Assembly (NCBI GenBank): GCA_040758595.1
Contig: JBFLVJ010000001.1
Location: 1-64,000 of the forward strand
DNA length: 64,000 nucleotides
Reading direction: 5' to 3'
From: Bilamarchaeum sp040758595
GTDB taxonomy: Archaea > Micrarchaeota > Micrarchaeia > Anstonellales > Bilamarchaeaceae
Each line of letters begins with the position of its first letter. Within the stretch, counting starts at the first letter, position 1. The position numbers and the translations under genes were made by a program. This document shows, piece after piece, positions 40,046 through 48,839 of the stretch. Below the pieces are notes generated by a model. The model saw only the letters and a list, made by a program, of their open reading frames with translations, made no database searches and was not told the origin of the DNA.

Positions 40046-41509
40046 TTATTTCTTTTTCGAGAGGCGGGATAGCGCTTCTGTGACCAGCCTCACCCCTATG
40101 CAGCTGGCGCCCTTTCCCAGATAGCCGTGGTCCCATTTTATGTCCTCCACGGCGGCGATGTCAAGGTGGGCCCACCTAGCATCCCCCACGAACTCCTTGA
40201 GGAACGCCCCTGCGGTGATGGTGCCGGCCTCCCCTGTCTCGGAGACGTTCTTGATGTCGGCCAGGTCGGATTTCATCATCTCCCCGTATTCAGGCCACAT
40301 CGGAAGCCTCCACACGCGCTCCCATGTCTCCTGGCCTGATTCATCGATTACCTTGGATAGTTGATCGTCGTTCGACATCAATGCGACCGCATGCCTGCCA
40401 AGGGCCACGACGGCAGCGCCGGTCAGCGTCGCCATGTCTATTATGGCTTCCGGCTCCTGCTGGACTGCGTAGGCCAAGGCGTCTGCCAGGATGAGCCTCC
40501 CCTCGGCATCGGTGTTGAGCACCTCGACGGTCTTTCCGCTGTACATGGTGATCACATCCCCAGGCCTTTGCGCGGTCCCTGAGGGCATATTCTCCACCAT
40601 CGGCATGAGGCCAATGAGCCGTATCGGGAGCTTGATCTCGGCCACCGCTTTCATGATGCCCAGCACGTTTATCGCTCCGGTCTTGTCGTATTTCATCTCC
40701 TCCATGCCCTTGGAGGGTTTGAGGCTGATGCCGCCGCTGTCGAAGCATACCCCCTTACCCACGACGCAGTAGAGCGGGAGCTTCTTTCCGGCGTTGTATT
40801 CAAGCTTGATGAGCTTGGGCTCATGGGCGCTTCCCTGGCAGACCGCCAGGATGCCGTTCATCCCCTTCTTCTCCAGCTGGTCCTTGCCGTAGACCGTGAT
40901 CCTCAGATCATGGCTTTTCGCAAGCCTCCTCGCTTCTGATGCCACCATCGAAGGGGTGGCTATGTTGGCCGGGAGCTCGTCTATCGCACGGGAGTAGTTC
41001 TGCGCCTCTGCATGGATGGTGCCGAGCCGTATCCCCTCAGCGACATCCTCTTCGCTAAGGATGTGCGCTTCCTCGACTTCGAACAGGTCCTCTTTCTTTG
41101 TCTTGAACAGGGTGAGCTTGTAGGAAGCTAGCAGCGCACCCTCTGTCATTGCCCGGACCATCTTGATGAGCTCCGGCCTCGAGACGAACCTGCTTGGAAG
41201 GTGTATCGCGACGACGCTCTCCTTGAGCGCGGAGGCGTAGCGCACCGCGCGCCCTGCGGCCTGGCGCAGGTTGTCGGCCTTGAATTCCTCCTTCTTGCCT
41301 AGGCCGACGACCAGCAGGTGCTTGAACCTGGCCTCGCCCCGGGTGTCGGCATAATAGGTCTGGAGGAGCTTGCCTTCGTAGCGCTGTTTCTTCACATCGT
41401 GCATGAATGGCTTGATGTCATGGGGTGGCTCCTCTTCCTGGAGGAGGAACACGCAAAGGAGGTCTTCCTTGGCTTCGGATAGGTGGATTCTCTTCAGTTC
41501 GACTTTCAT
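40046..41509 (-). CDS. pepA: Leucyl aminopeptidase (M17 family)
   Basis: 487 residues from ATG 41509; a TATA-like AAAATATTTG about 25 bases before it makes this the likely leaderless start, and the longer frame to 41548 would start inside the promoter. M17 dinuclear metallopeptidase that removes N-terminal residues in peptide turnover. The N-terminal macro-like domain runs to about 160; metal-binding VGKGVCFDSGGISLKPSKGM and EEMKYDKTGA, then the signature NTDAEGRLILADAL with metal ligands Asp and Glu and the catalytic Arg. GATLTGAAVVALG-type ATLTGA follows. All key residues are present. The C-terminal HLDIAA is usual. Confidence 0.95.
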   Translation of the reverse strand: MKVELKRIHLSEAKEDLLCVFLLQEEEPPHDIKPFMHDVKKQRYEGKLLQTYYADTRGEARFKHLLVVGLGKKEEFKADNLRQAAGRAVRYASALKESVVAIHLPSRFVSRPELIKMVRAMTEGALLASYKLTLFKTKKEDLFEVEEAHILSEEDVAEGIRLGTIHAEAQNYSRAIDELPANIATPSMVASEARRLAKSHDLRITVYGKDQLEKKGMNGILAVCQGSAHEPKLIKLEYNAGKKLPLYCVVGKGVCFDSGGISLKPSKGMEEMKYDKTGAINVLGIMKAVAEIKLPIRLIGLMPMVENMPSGTAQRPGDVITMYSGKTVEVLNTDAEGRLILADALAYAVQQEPEAIIDMATLTGAAVVALGRHAVALMSNDDQLSKVIDESGQETWERVWRLPMWPEYGEMMKSDLADIKNVSETGEAGTITAGAFLKEFVGDARWAHLDIAAVEDIKWDHGYLGKGASCIGVRLVTEALSRLSKKK

Positions 41510-41581
41510 GCAGGGTTTACCATGGCTAGATTGAAAAATATTTGTCATGAGGTGTCCAGGCCGTGGAAACTCCCGTCTGCC

Positions 41582-41602
41582 GACGCATGCGAAGCATGCG
41601 TC
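41582..41602. terminator. Hairpin between DNA ligase and aminopeptidase
   Basis: GACGCATGC (41582-41590) pairs perfectly with GCATGCGTC (41594-41602) around GAA. It lies five bases after the ligase stop on the minus strand. On that strand the flanks read TGACGC...GCGTCGGCAG, resembling the hairpin at 3747-3777. Terminator or repeat element. Confidence 0.5.
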
Positions 41603-41607
41603 ACTGC

Positions 41608-43335
41608 CTACCGTGAGTGCTGGAGCTCGTACATCGAGATGACCTCATCGGTGGTGGTTATCTCCCTGACGCCCTTGTCTTCCCTCATCCGCATCAGCCT
41701 CGGGAACCTCAGGGCATAGCCCTTGCCGTCCTTCATCCCACAGGTATGGTTGGGCGATTTGGTGATGTCGTCGAACGCGACCTCGACCACGTATTTCGGC
41801 TTCACCCAGAAGTCCACCTCGATATTGCAGTCCAGCTTCGCGGGCGGGGAGTGTGTCTTTATCTTCTCGAGCTGCTTGGCCAGCGAGGCCATCTCCTCTT
41901 CGGTGAAGCCCGACGCCACTTTGGCGACTGTCTCGAGTTTCCCGGTATCCGGGTTCTGGACGGCCACCAGGACGCCTCCGAACTCGAACTCCGCCCGCTG
42001 GCCCTTGCCCAGGTAGTATCCGACGATGACGCCGTCAACGGTGTCGACCGATTTGCCGTAGGATTTCTTGAGCTTTATCCAGGCGAACTTCCGCTTGCCG
42101 GCCGTGTATGGGGCCTTCAGGTCCTTGGCCATTATCCCTTCCAGGCCCTCTGATATGGCCTCCTCGAACTTGGCCTCGAGGTCTTTGGCCTTGGAGATGA
42201 TCTCGCTCTGGCTCGGCACCAGGATTCCCTTGCCCTTGAAGAGCTTCTCGATGGCCTTTCTTCTCTTCAGATAAGGCTCTGCCGTCATGTCCTTGCCATC
42301 CAGGTAAAGGATGTCGAACACGAAGGCGTGGAGCGGGAACTCCTCGGACGCCGCTTCTATCCCGTGCTTCCTTCTCCTATGCATGGTCTGCTGGAAGGGG
42401 AAGAATCTTTTCTTCTTCTCGTCGAATGCCAGCGCTTCCCCTTCGAAGATGATTTCCTTCGGCTTGAGCTTGCGCACTGCCTCCACCACGTCCGGGAACA
42501 TCCGGTCCATGCGCTCAAGGTTCCGCGAGTAGATTTCTACCTTGTCCCCGCTCTTGTGGACCTGCATCCTGAAGCCATCATATTTTTGTTCTATTCCGCA
42601 CTTACCGAGCTTCTCGATTATGGCTTCCGGGCTGCTGAGGCGCTCGGCCAGGGCTGGCATGAGCGGCTTGAAGGGCTGGACCTTGAAGCTGTCGATCGCT
42701 TTCGGGTTCTCGTAGAACGTCTTTGCGACCAGTCCCATATCCGAGCAGACGTTGTAGGCACGCTCGAGCGTTTCTCTGAGGGATTTGTCGCCTGCCTTCG
42801 AGACTGAAAGGGCATCGAGTATGGTCGGGTCGCCCACCCCGAGCCTGAGCCTGCCCAGGACGAACCTGACCAGGTAGCGCGCCTCGAGCGGGGAGGCGTT
42901 GTTGAGGAGCTCTGTGAGCAGCTTTATCTTCTGCTCCTGGCTACCCTGCCCGCTCGCCTTGGCTATCTTCACCATGGCATCATAGACATAAAGGATACCC
43001 ATCTCTTCGGTGGCGAGGGCGGTCTGCTTGCGTTTTGTGAGCAGTTCTTCGGCGGTGTCGCCAAGATCCCCGCTCTTCTTGTAATCGGTTTCGACCTGGG
43101 GTTTCGTGTAGCCTGATGCTGCCGCTATGGCCTCTATGGCGAAGCGCTCGCCCACGCCGAGGTCCAGCCCTTCGTACGGTGGGGAGATGATCCCCTGGAT
43201 GATGTAGACGAGCTTCTCCATCTCCCTGGCGTCTGCCTTCTTGAAAAGGGATGAGAGGATGTCGGTCATCTCGAGGCGGCCGCTCTTCTCCTCTACCTTG
43301 TCGAAGACGGCAGCCACGTCAGAGAAGAGAAGCAT
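41608..43335 (-). CDS. lig: ATP-dependent DNA ligase
   Basis: 575 residues, the normal archaeal Lig1 length. Seals nicks in replication and repair. N-terminal DNA-binding domain to about 220; nucleotidyltransferase core with the lysine adenylation motif EQKYDGFRMQ (Lys251), motif III IIFEGEALAF, motif IIIa FVFDILYLDG, motif IV LEGIMAKDL, motif V KFAWIKLKKSYG; OB domain at the end with GVLVAVQNPDTG and FDDITKSPNHTCG. ATG 43335; a T-rich TATTTTTTCC region before it supplies the promoter. No defect seen. Confidence 0.97.
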   Translation of the reverse strand: MLLFSDVAAVFDKVEEKSGRLEMTDILSSLFKKADAREMEKLVYIIQGIISPPYEGLDLGVGERFAIEAIAAASGYTKPQVETDYKKSGDLGDTAEELLTKRKQTALATEEMGILYVYDAMVKIAKASGQGSQEQKIKLLTELLNNASPLEARYLVRFVLGRLRLGVGDPTILDALSVSKAGDKSLRETLERAYNVCSDMGLVAKTFYENPKAIDSFKVQPFKPLMPALAERLSSPEAIIEKLGKCGIEQKYDGFRMQVHKSGDKVEIYSRNLERMDRMFPDVVEAVRKLKPKEIIFEGEALAFDEKKKRFFPFQQTMHRRRKHGIEAASEEFPLHAFVFDILYLDGKDMTAEPYLKRRKAIEKLFKGKGILVPSQSEIISKAKDLEAKFEEAISEGLEGIMAKDLKAPYTAGKRKFAWIKLKKSYGKSVDTVDGVIVGYYLGKGQRAEFEFGGVLVAVQNPDTGKLETVAKVASGFTEEEMASLAKQLEKIKTHSPPAKLDCNIEVDFWVKPKYVVEVAFDDITKSPNHTCGMKDGKGYALRFPRLMRMREDKGVREITTTDEVISMYELQHSR

Positions 43336-43393
43336 GGCCGGAAATCATCGGGAAAAAATAAAAATCAGCCTTTTGTGGAGGTTTTGCCTCATT

Positions 43394-44803
43394 TCAATCG
43401 TCGAAACGGTCGTAGCATCTTTGCTGTACGTAATCAGTTTCGATAAAATCGCAGATAGACGAGTTTGATGTCTGATAGGAGATTCTATCATAACATTCAT
43501 TGTCCCGGATAGATGTCGACTCCATATATCCGCAGATTGAAGGGTCAACCAGGTTAAGGGCTCTATCCCGGTAACAGGAATCCCGATCCGAGCTGCTTGA
43601 GAGGTAAGCACATATCGATTGATTCGAAGTTTTCGCTGCGAGGTCCTGGTAGCATTTTCCCGCTTCCCTGTAAAGATTCTGCAAATCCCCGCATAGCGAA
43701 GCATTCCCGGTGTCGCCAGCGATTTCCGTATAGCATTCTCCAATCCGGCGCCCAGTCATATCGCAAAGCTCGGGGTTTTGGTTGTGTATCGCAACGCGAT
43801 AATAACACAATTCCCGGATGCTGATATCGACTAAATCCTGGCCGTGCTCATACCAATAGATGTGGCAGCATCGCATGCGGAGGTTGGCCGTGCTGACGTT
43901 TCTGCAAACTGATTCGCTATAATCTGATGCCGCAAGCGCAGCACTCATTCTGCATCTCAGGTTGTTGTTCTTTTCATAAACCATGTCGCATATCCTATCG
44001 TCCGCTGAGGCAAGCGCAATGCAATCGAAGGCATCAGGACTGGGTGCGGAGATATCGCTGCGGTCACAGGTGCCATCAAGGAACACCTTGGCGTCTTCAC
44101 AGATGCGCCGCTCTAGGCTATTCTTGAGCGAGCCGCAATCGGCATCATGATTGGCAGCGACAGCGAGGATGCATCCCTGCCTCTCGGGAGCGGACTCGGA
44201 GTAGCGGTCGCATGAGGACAGAACGCCTTCTTTGGCACCGACGGAAAAACCGCAAAATTGGGCGGCCGCATCATCTGAGATGAGCTGGCAATCGTCTCCC
44301 CCGTTCTCCACTGCCCGTTTTATGCAATCCAGGTCGTAGCCGGGGATTTTCCGTATGGGATATGCTATATATGCGGAATCGAAGAATTCATAATAATCGA
44401 CCGGGCACGATGCCGGATCCTTGCGGTATATGGCAGAGGATGCCTGGCATGTCGATACGATTGTGTTGGGGGGGAGGGCCATCATAGAGAGCGGGCGGTG
44501 GAATTCGCATGCTTGAGGGACGTGCAATGCCAGTTGGTCTATCCAGGCTCCGATGCCGAAGTTCTCGAGCAGGTCTATCAGCACAATCAGGTCCACGACG
44601 AGCAAAAGGGCGACCGCCATGTATATGACAGGTTTATTGGCCATCTCCTTGTCCTGCATACGCCGCAGATATGGCAGAACGAAAAGCGCCAGGGCGGCAG
44701 AAATGATTGTGAAAACAGCCACCTCCACGAAGATTATCAGGAAGAAGAGGATAAGCAGGGCGCCTCCTGCCATAGACACAGACGCGCCACCTTGCCCTTT
44801 CAT
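43394..44803 (-). CDS. Membrane protein with tandem Cys repeats
   Basis: 469 residues from ATG 44803; ATG 44812 is also possible. A TATA-like TTTAATTG 28-38 bases before them excludes the longer frame to 44863. Two membrane helices near the N-terminus (ALLILFFLIIFVEVAVFTII; VIYMAVALLLVVDLIVLIDL) precede a long outside domain with more than 30 Cys. The last 150 residues are tandem units of about 22-28 residues of the form N-x-S/E-x-C-x(7-12)-C-Y-x-x-(L/I): ELCDMTGRRIGECYTEIAGD, SLCGDLQNLYREAGKCYQDL, SICAYLSSSSDRDSCYRDRA and so on. A shorter protein at 54901 has one such unit. Composition is lower in GC than the neighbours. A disulfide-rich surface or binding protein; function unknown. Confidence 0.7.
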   Translation of the reverse strand: MKGQGGASVSMAGGALLILFFLIIFVEVAVFTIISAALALFVLPYLRRMQDKEMANKPVIYMAVALLLVVDLIVLIDLLENFGIGAWIDQLALHVPQACEFHRPLSMMALPPNTIVSTCQASSAIYRKDPASCPVDYYEFFDSAYIAYPIRKIPGYDLDCIKRAVENGGDDCQLISDDAAAQFCGFSVGAKEGVLSSCDRYSESAPERQGCILAVAANHDADCGSLKNSLERRICEDAKVFLDGTCDRSDISAPSPDAFDCIALASADDRICDMVYEKNNNLRCRMSAALAASDYSESVCRNVSTANLRMRCCHIYWYEHGQDLVDISIRELCYYRVAIHNQNPELCDMTGRRIGECYTEIAGDTGNASLCGDLQNLYREAGKCYQDLAAKTSNQSICAYLSSSSDRDSCYRDRALNLVDPSICGYMESTSIRDNECYDRISYQTSNSSICDFIETDYVQQRCYDRFDD

Positions 44804-44883
44804 ATGGCCCATGACATAGAGTGCATGGAAAGCAATTAAACGGCTGTGGGAACCGGATAGCACGCTATGCCGGATGTGGAAAA

Positions 44884-45966
44884 TCAGCCCTTGATATAAT
44901 CCTCAAGGGCGGCTTTCGCCTGCGGATCGCTCATCTGCCTCGGCGGATGCTTCATCAGGTATGCCGATGCGGCTTCCACGGGGCCTGCCAGGTTGCGGTC
45001 GAGGGCTATCCTGGCCAGGCGCACGGCGTCTATGACTATCCCTGCGCTGTTCGCCTTGTCATCCACTTCGAGCCGCACTTCCATGTTGTACGGGATGTTA
45101 GCCCACATCTTGCCCTCGATGCGCATGAACATCAGTTTCGTGTTGCCCAGGAACGGGATGAAGTCGCTCGGGCCCACGTAGATGCTCTCTTCCGGGAGCC
45201 TGCTCTTGAGCTGGGACTGGACGGATTCTGTCTTTGATATCTTCTTGGAGTGGAGCCTCTCCTGCTCCTTCATGGAGAGGAAATCGGTGTTCCCGCCCAC
45301 ATTTATCTGGTAGGTGCGCTCCACTTTTGTGCCTCTCTCATCGCAGAGCCTGGCCAGGCTGCGGTGGACTATGGTGGCTCCGACTTGGCCTTTGATATCA
45401 TCACCGATGACCGGGACGCCCTGCTCCTTGAACTTTGCCGCCCATTCGGGGTTCGATGCGATGAAGGATGGCATGCAGTTGACGAATGCGATTTTCGAAT
45501 CCAGGCAGATCTGGGCCCAGAACTTTGTGGCCTCGTCGGAGCCCACCGGCAGGTAGGAGACGAGTATCTCGACGCCCTTGTCCTTCAGCTCCTTCATTAT
45601 CTCGGCTTTCAGGTCTTCGGTGGGCCGGGGCTGGACCGGAGAGACCACCTTCTGCACGTAGGAACCAACGCCGTCGAGCTGGGGGGCCTGCCTGACGGTC
45701 ACATCGGCCATCGACGGGAGGGAATCCACCCACCGGACCTTGTTCGGGTCCGCATAGATGGCCTCGTTGAGCGGTTTTCCGACCTTCTTCGAGTCGACGT
45801 CGAATGCCGCGACGAAATCCAGATCGTGGATTGAATATCCTGCTACGACCGGGTGCATGACGCCCACCACCTGCTCTCCAGGGTTCCTCCTGTAATATTC
45901 TATTCCCTGGACCAGGCCTGAGAAACAGTTCCCCACTCCGACCACCGCGCATTTTATCTTTCCCAT
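44884..45966 (-). CDS. ino1: Inositol-1-phosphate (L-myo-inositol-3-phosphate) synthase
   Basis: 360 residues. Converts glucose 6-phosphate to inositol phosphate with NAD, the first step to archaetidylinositol lipids and, in hyperthermophiles, to solute. N-terminal NAD loop VVGVGNCFSGLVQGIEYYR; DFVAAFDVDSKKVGK; LVSYLPVGSDEATKFWAQ; FVNCMPSFIASNPEWA; GDDIKGQVGATIVHRSLARL; and the active-site Lys/Asn region INVGGNTDFLSM. It ends with VRLARIALDRNLAGPV. Length and motifs match the archaeal/actinobacterial short form. A 22-bp palindrome covers its promoter (45978-45999), so expression is probably controlled by a repressor. Confidence 0.95.
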   Translation of the reverse strand: MGKIKCAVVGVGNCFSGLVQGIEYYRRNPGEQVVGVMHPVVAGYSIHDLDFVAAFDVDSKKVGKPLNEAIYADPNKVRWVDSLPSMADVTVRQAPQLDGVGSYVQKVVSPVQPRPTEDLKAEIMKELKDKGVEILVSYLPVGSDEATKFWAQICLDSKIAFVNCMPSFIASNPEWAAKFKEQGVPVIGDDIKGQVGATIVHRSLARLCDERGTKVERTYQINVGGNTDFLSMKEQERLHSKKISKTESVQSQLKSRLPEESIYVGPSDFIPFLGNTKLMFMRIEGKMWANIPYNMEVRLEVDDKANSAGIVIDAVRLARIALDRNLAGPVEAASAYLMKHPPRQMSDPQAKAALEDYIKG

Positions 45967-45977
45967 GAGAACACCAA

Positions 45978-45999
45978 CTATTTAACAAATGTTAAATAG
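45978..45999 (-). promoter_or_regulatory. Palindromic operator at ino1 promoter
   Basis: CTATTTAACA (45978-45987) and TGTTAAATAG (45990-45999) make a perfect 10-bp inverted repeat around AA, starting 11 bases before the ino1 ATG. On the minus strand CTATTTAACA doubles as the TATA-like element; a second TATA candidate (ATTTAATC) is at 46008-46015. The symmetry and position fit a dimeric helix-turn-helix repressor. Confidence 0.65.
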
Positions 46000-46040
46000 T
46001 AGAGAAAGATTAAATAGCTGAGCTGGCTGCGACGGAGGCC

Positions 46041-46655
46041 TCAGACATACATCTTCATGAAGACCGGGCCGTCGGCCGGCTCATAATTCTGTTGATACAT
46101 TATGGTGCGCCTGAAGCCGAGCCTCTCATAAAGCCGCACCGCATTCGGGCTGGATTCGAGGGCGAGTATGCGCACCAGCGGCAGCGATCTGAGCTCTTCT
46201 ATCAGGCGGCTCACCAGGAAACTTCCTATGCCCTCGCCGTGGATGGCCGGGTCGACCGAGACATCCACCACCATCGCGCTGCGCCCCCTGGGCATGAAGC
46301 CCGCGACGCCGACGACTCCGGCAAGAGCCCCGCCGACAAGCTGGAGGACTCGGTAGTTCCTATCCCTCGCGATGCGGATTATCCTGTTCTCCGAATATTC
46401 GGATATGAATTCCTCGAAACGCGCCTCTGCCTTGCGGCCGAAGATGCCGCACCTCTGCGCCCCGAGCGAGCAGTAGTTCGCCTTGAGTATGCTGGCGCAG
46501 GCTGCCGCATCCTCCTTGTCGAATCTCCGGTAGGCGACTGACATCTCGCTGCCGCTCTTCCTTCCGATGAGCGCTGTCGTCTCCGGATTACGCCCTGAGA
46601 AGTCCGGCTCGGGTGCTTCGATCACCCTCCTCGCACTGGCGCTGCGCCTGACCAT
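46041..46655 (-). CDS. GNAT-family N-acetyltransferase
   Basis: 204 residues from ATG 46655, about 25 bases after a TATA-like TTTAAAAT; an inner ATG (46544, MSVAYRRFDK) would remove a non-conserved basic leader. GNAT fold: VAYRRFDKEDAAACASIL start, VGVAGFMPRG strand, VVDVSVDPAIHGEGIGSFLV (acetyl-CoA loop H-x-E-G-I-G), ILALESSPNAVRLYERLGF (the usual C-terminal N-x-x-A-x-x-x-Y-E-x-x-G-F), and YQQNY. Substrate unknown; RimI-like protein N-terminal or small-molecule acetylation is possible. Divergent from rpoE. Confidence 0.85.
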   Translation of the reverse strand: MVRRSASARRVIEAPEPDFSGRNPETTALIGRKSGSEMSVAYRRFDKEDAAACASILKANYCSLGAQRCGIFGRKAEARFEEFISEYSENRIIRIARDRNYRVLQLVGGALAGVVGVAGFMPRGRSAMVVDVSVDPAIHGEGIGSFLVSRLIEELRSLPLVRILALESSPNAVRLYERLGFRRTIMYQQNYEPADGPVFMKMYV

Positions 46656-46806
46656 GCCATATTTAGTCGCTAGTTGTTATTTTAAATGTTATTGAGTGGA
46701 AATAATAGCGCTTTTAAACCGTCCCAGGCATAGTAGTGGTGCCTGGATGACCAGGCTAGACTCTCCCGGGGCTCCGAATGCCGCGGGCGAACGACGGAGG
46801 AATCTG

Positions 46807-47379
46807 ATGTACTATATCAAGACGATCGAGGATCGGATAAGGGTACCGCCGTCCCTGTTCGGGAGCGGGCTCGAGGATGCTGTGAGGTCCATATTGAGGG
46901 ACCGCTTCGAAGGGCGCATATACCGCGACCTGGGCATCGTGCTCTCTGTGGACAACCCGAAGGTGATGTCCGAGGGGCTGGTGATACCCGGAGACAGCGG
47001 GGCGTACTTCACGGTGCAGTTCGACGCGCTCACGTTCTACCCTACGGTGAACGAAGTTTACCGGGCGGAAGTCAAGGAGATCGTCGAGTTCGGCGCTTTC
47101 GTCTCCATCGGGCCGTTCCAGGGCCTGCTCCACGTCTCCCAGATAGACAAGGAGAAGTTCTACTACGACAAGAAGGCCAAGACCTTGGGCTCCAAAGCCC
47201 TCAAGAGGTCCATAAAGAAGGGCGACGAATTGCTTGTCAAGGTATCGACCGTGAGCATGAAATCGACTTCGGCGGACACCAAGATCGGGCTCACCATGAG
47301 GCCGGACGGCCTGGGCAAGCCGGAGTGGCTGGAGCAGAAGAAGCCCGCCAAGAAAGAGAAGAAGGGTGAGGACAGATGA
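46807..47379 (+). CDS. rpoE: DNA-directed RNA polymerase subunit E' (Rpb7)
   Basis: 190 residues. MYYIKTIEDRIRVPPSLFG is the Rpb7 N-terminal tip; an S1-type OB domain follows (VYRAEVKEIVEFGAFVSIGP, GLLHVSQIDKEKFYYD). It binds Rpb4 (RpoF, at 56457) to form the polymerase stalk. The start at 46807 is fixed by GGAGG at 46796-46800 and by family length; an in-frame ATG at 46747 would add 20 unconserved residues although it fits the TATA (CTTTTAAACC, 46711-46720) for a leaderless start. A basic C-terminal tail (KKPAKKEKKGEDR) extends past the OB fold. It overlaps spt4 by four bases. Confidence 0.95.
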   Translation: MYYIKTIEDRIRVPPSLFGSGLEDAVRSILRDRFEGRIYRDLGIVLSVDNPKVMSEGLVIPGDSGAYFTVQFDALTFYPTVNEVYRAEVKEIVEFGAFVSIGPFQGLLHVSQIDKEKFYYDKKAKTLGSKALKRSIKKGDELLVKVSTVSMKSTSADTKIGLTMRPDGLGKPEWLEQKKPAKKEKKGEDR

Positions 47380-47558
47380 GCGCCTGCAAGGAATGCCACT
47401 ACATCATAAGCACGAAGGAGAAGGTGTGCCCAAAATGCCAGGGCGAGCTCTCCGAGAAGTTCTCCGGGATGGTCATCATCCTCGACCCCGAGCGCTCGGA
47501 GATAGCCAAGCTCATGGGCCTCGACACCATCGGTGCATACGCGATACGGGTGAAATGA
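47376..47558 (+). CDS. spt4: Transcription elongation factor Spt4 (RpoE'')
   Basis: 60 residues. Zinc ribbon with Cys4, Cys7, Cys18 and Cys21 (MSACKECHYIISTKEKVCPK CQ in sequence), then FSGMVIILDPERSEIAKLMG, the surface that pairs with the NGN domain of Spt5. Standard length and position directly after rpoE, as in most archaea. The Spt4-Spt5 pair keeps polymerase processive. Start ATG overlaps the rpoE stop. No spt5 is seen here. Confidence 0.95.
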   Translation: MSACKECHYIISTKEKVCPKCQGELSEKFSGMVIILDPERSEIAKLMGLDTIGAYAIRVK

Positions 47559-47579
47559 GGGCACGAAGGCCGCGCTGAT

Positions 47580-47672
47580 GCGGGGTCCCGCGTTTCCGGT
47601 CTCCGGTTTCGGGCTTTCGGTTTTGTGTTCAAGACACAAAACCCAAAACGCTGAACACTCAACCCGGAACCG
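47580..47672. repeat. Degenerate repeat tract with perfect hairpin (locus 6)
   Basis: Left half GCGTTTCCGGTCTCCGGTTTCGG, right half CAAAACCCAAAACGC and CAACCCGGAACCGC. In the middle, GGTTTTGTGT (47619-47628) and ACACAAAACC (47634-47643) form a perfect 10-bp stem with a 5-base loop. The tract lies between convergent genes and may serve as a two-way terminator. Confidence 0.7.
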
Positions 47673-47686
47673 CTTGATTCAAGCAG

Positions 47687-48757
47687 TTATCCCTTCAGCT
47701 TCTTTATGGCATCCAGGCAGGCGTCCAAATCCTTCATCTCGAAATTGGCCATGTGGGCTATCCTGAGCCCCGTGTCCTTGAACTTGCCCCGAGAACCGAC
47801 GATCTTTATCCCGTATTCTGAATTGAGGCGCGAGCGGATGGATTTGGCAACCTCACCGCTCTCGCAGTAGAAGCCGGTCACGGTGTTGGATTCGAATCCG
47901 GGCTCTGCTATGAGCGGAAAGCCCATCTCAGCGAGGCGCTTCCGGACGTGGACAGCGGCCTCGGCATGCCTCTTTGCTGATGCAAGCGGGCCGCCGTTGC
48001 GGTCGATGACGTCGAAGGCCTTCTGCAATGCCCAGAACAGCGTTATGGCAGGAGTGTTCGGGGTCTGCTGGTCTTTCTCGAAGCGCTTCTTGTGCCGCCT
48101 CAGATCGCAGTAATAGCTTGGGATGCTCTCCCTCTTGGAGAACCTCTCGACCGCCTCGGCGCTAAGGCCAAGTAGCGCCATCCCGGGAGGAGCGCCGGGG
48201 CATTTCTGGCTGCCTGTGACGAAGGCATCAACCCCGAAACCCTTCATGTCCATCTCAGTGCCTGGATAGGCGGAGATGCCGTCGACTATCGTGAGCATGC
48301 CCTCGGATTTGGCATACCTGCATATCTCGCGCACGTGGTTCCTGACGCCCATGCTGGTCTCATTATATACGATGGCGAGCGCTTTCGCCCCGCTGGCATC
48401 TATGTGGGGCTTGGCCTTCGCGAGGTCCCAACCCTTGCCATCCTCCAGCCTCTGGACGATGGCGTCGGCATAGACTCCGACGGTCTGGGCCTGTTTGTCC
48501 CCGAAATCGCCGTTCGGTAGGCATAGGACCTTGTCGCCCTTCTCGCAGAGGTTGAGGATGAGGGTCTCCAGGCCGAGGGCCCCTGAGCCGGTTATGATAT
48601 AGGCCTCCTGGGCGTTGAGATATCTCTTGAGCCTGGTCACCAGGTCCCCGTAGAGCTTGGTGAATTCAGGGCTTCTGTGGGTTATCATCTCCTGGCACTG
48701 GGCCTTCGATATCTCGTCAGTTAACGGTACCGGTCCTGGGGCTAAAAGTATGGACAT
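47687..48757 (-). CDS. Class V aminotransferase (serine/alanine-glyoxylate type)
   Basis: 356 residues from ATG 48757, which has AGGTG five bases before it (GTG 48763 overlaps that site). Fold-type I PLP enzyme: LLAPGPVPLTDEISKAQ; ITHRSPEFTKLYGDL; YIITGSGALGLETLILNLC; VYNETSMGVRNHV; IVDGISAYPGTEMDM with the cofactor Asp; TGSQKCPGAPPGMALLGLS with the Schiff-base Lys; LRIAHMANFEMKDLD at the end. The pattern is that of serine-pyruvate/alanine-glyoxylate aminotransferases, also used by archaea as phosphoserine or serine-glyoxylate enzymes. Donor and acceptor are not fixed by sequence. Confidence 0.9.
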   Translation of the reverse strand: MSILLAPGPVPLTDEISKAQCQEMITHRSPEFTKLYGDLVTRLKRYLNAQEAYIITGSGALGLETLILNLCEKGDKVLCLPNGDFGDKQAQTVGVYADAIVQRLEDGKGWDLAKAKPHIDASGAKALAIVYNETSMGVRNHVREICRYAKSEGMLTIVDGISAYPGTEMDMKGFGVDAFVTGSQKCPGAPPGMALLGLSAEAVERFSKRESIPSYYCDLRRHKKRFEKDQQTPNTPAITLFWALQKAFDVIDRNGGPLASAKRHAEAAVHVRKRLAEMGFPLIAEPGFESNTVTGFYCESGEVAKSIRSRLNSEYGIKIVGSRGKFKDTGLRIAHMANFEMKDLDACLDAIKKLKG

Positions 48758-48839
48758 AATCACACCTGATGATGGTTAGGCGAAAGAAGATTTAAACATA
48801 TGGAGGCACGGTTAAAAATCTCGACAGGGATATTCCTGT

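Noticed and set aside
41510..41548. Longer start for leucyl aminopeptidase
   Set aside because: It would place the start codon in the TATA region; ATG 41509 has the right spacing.
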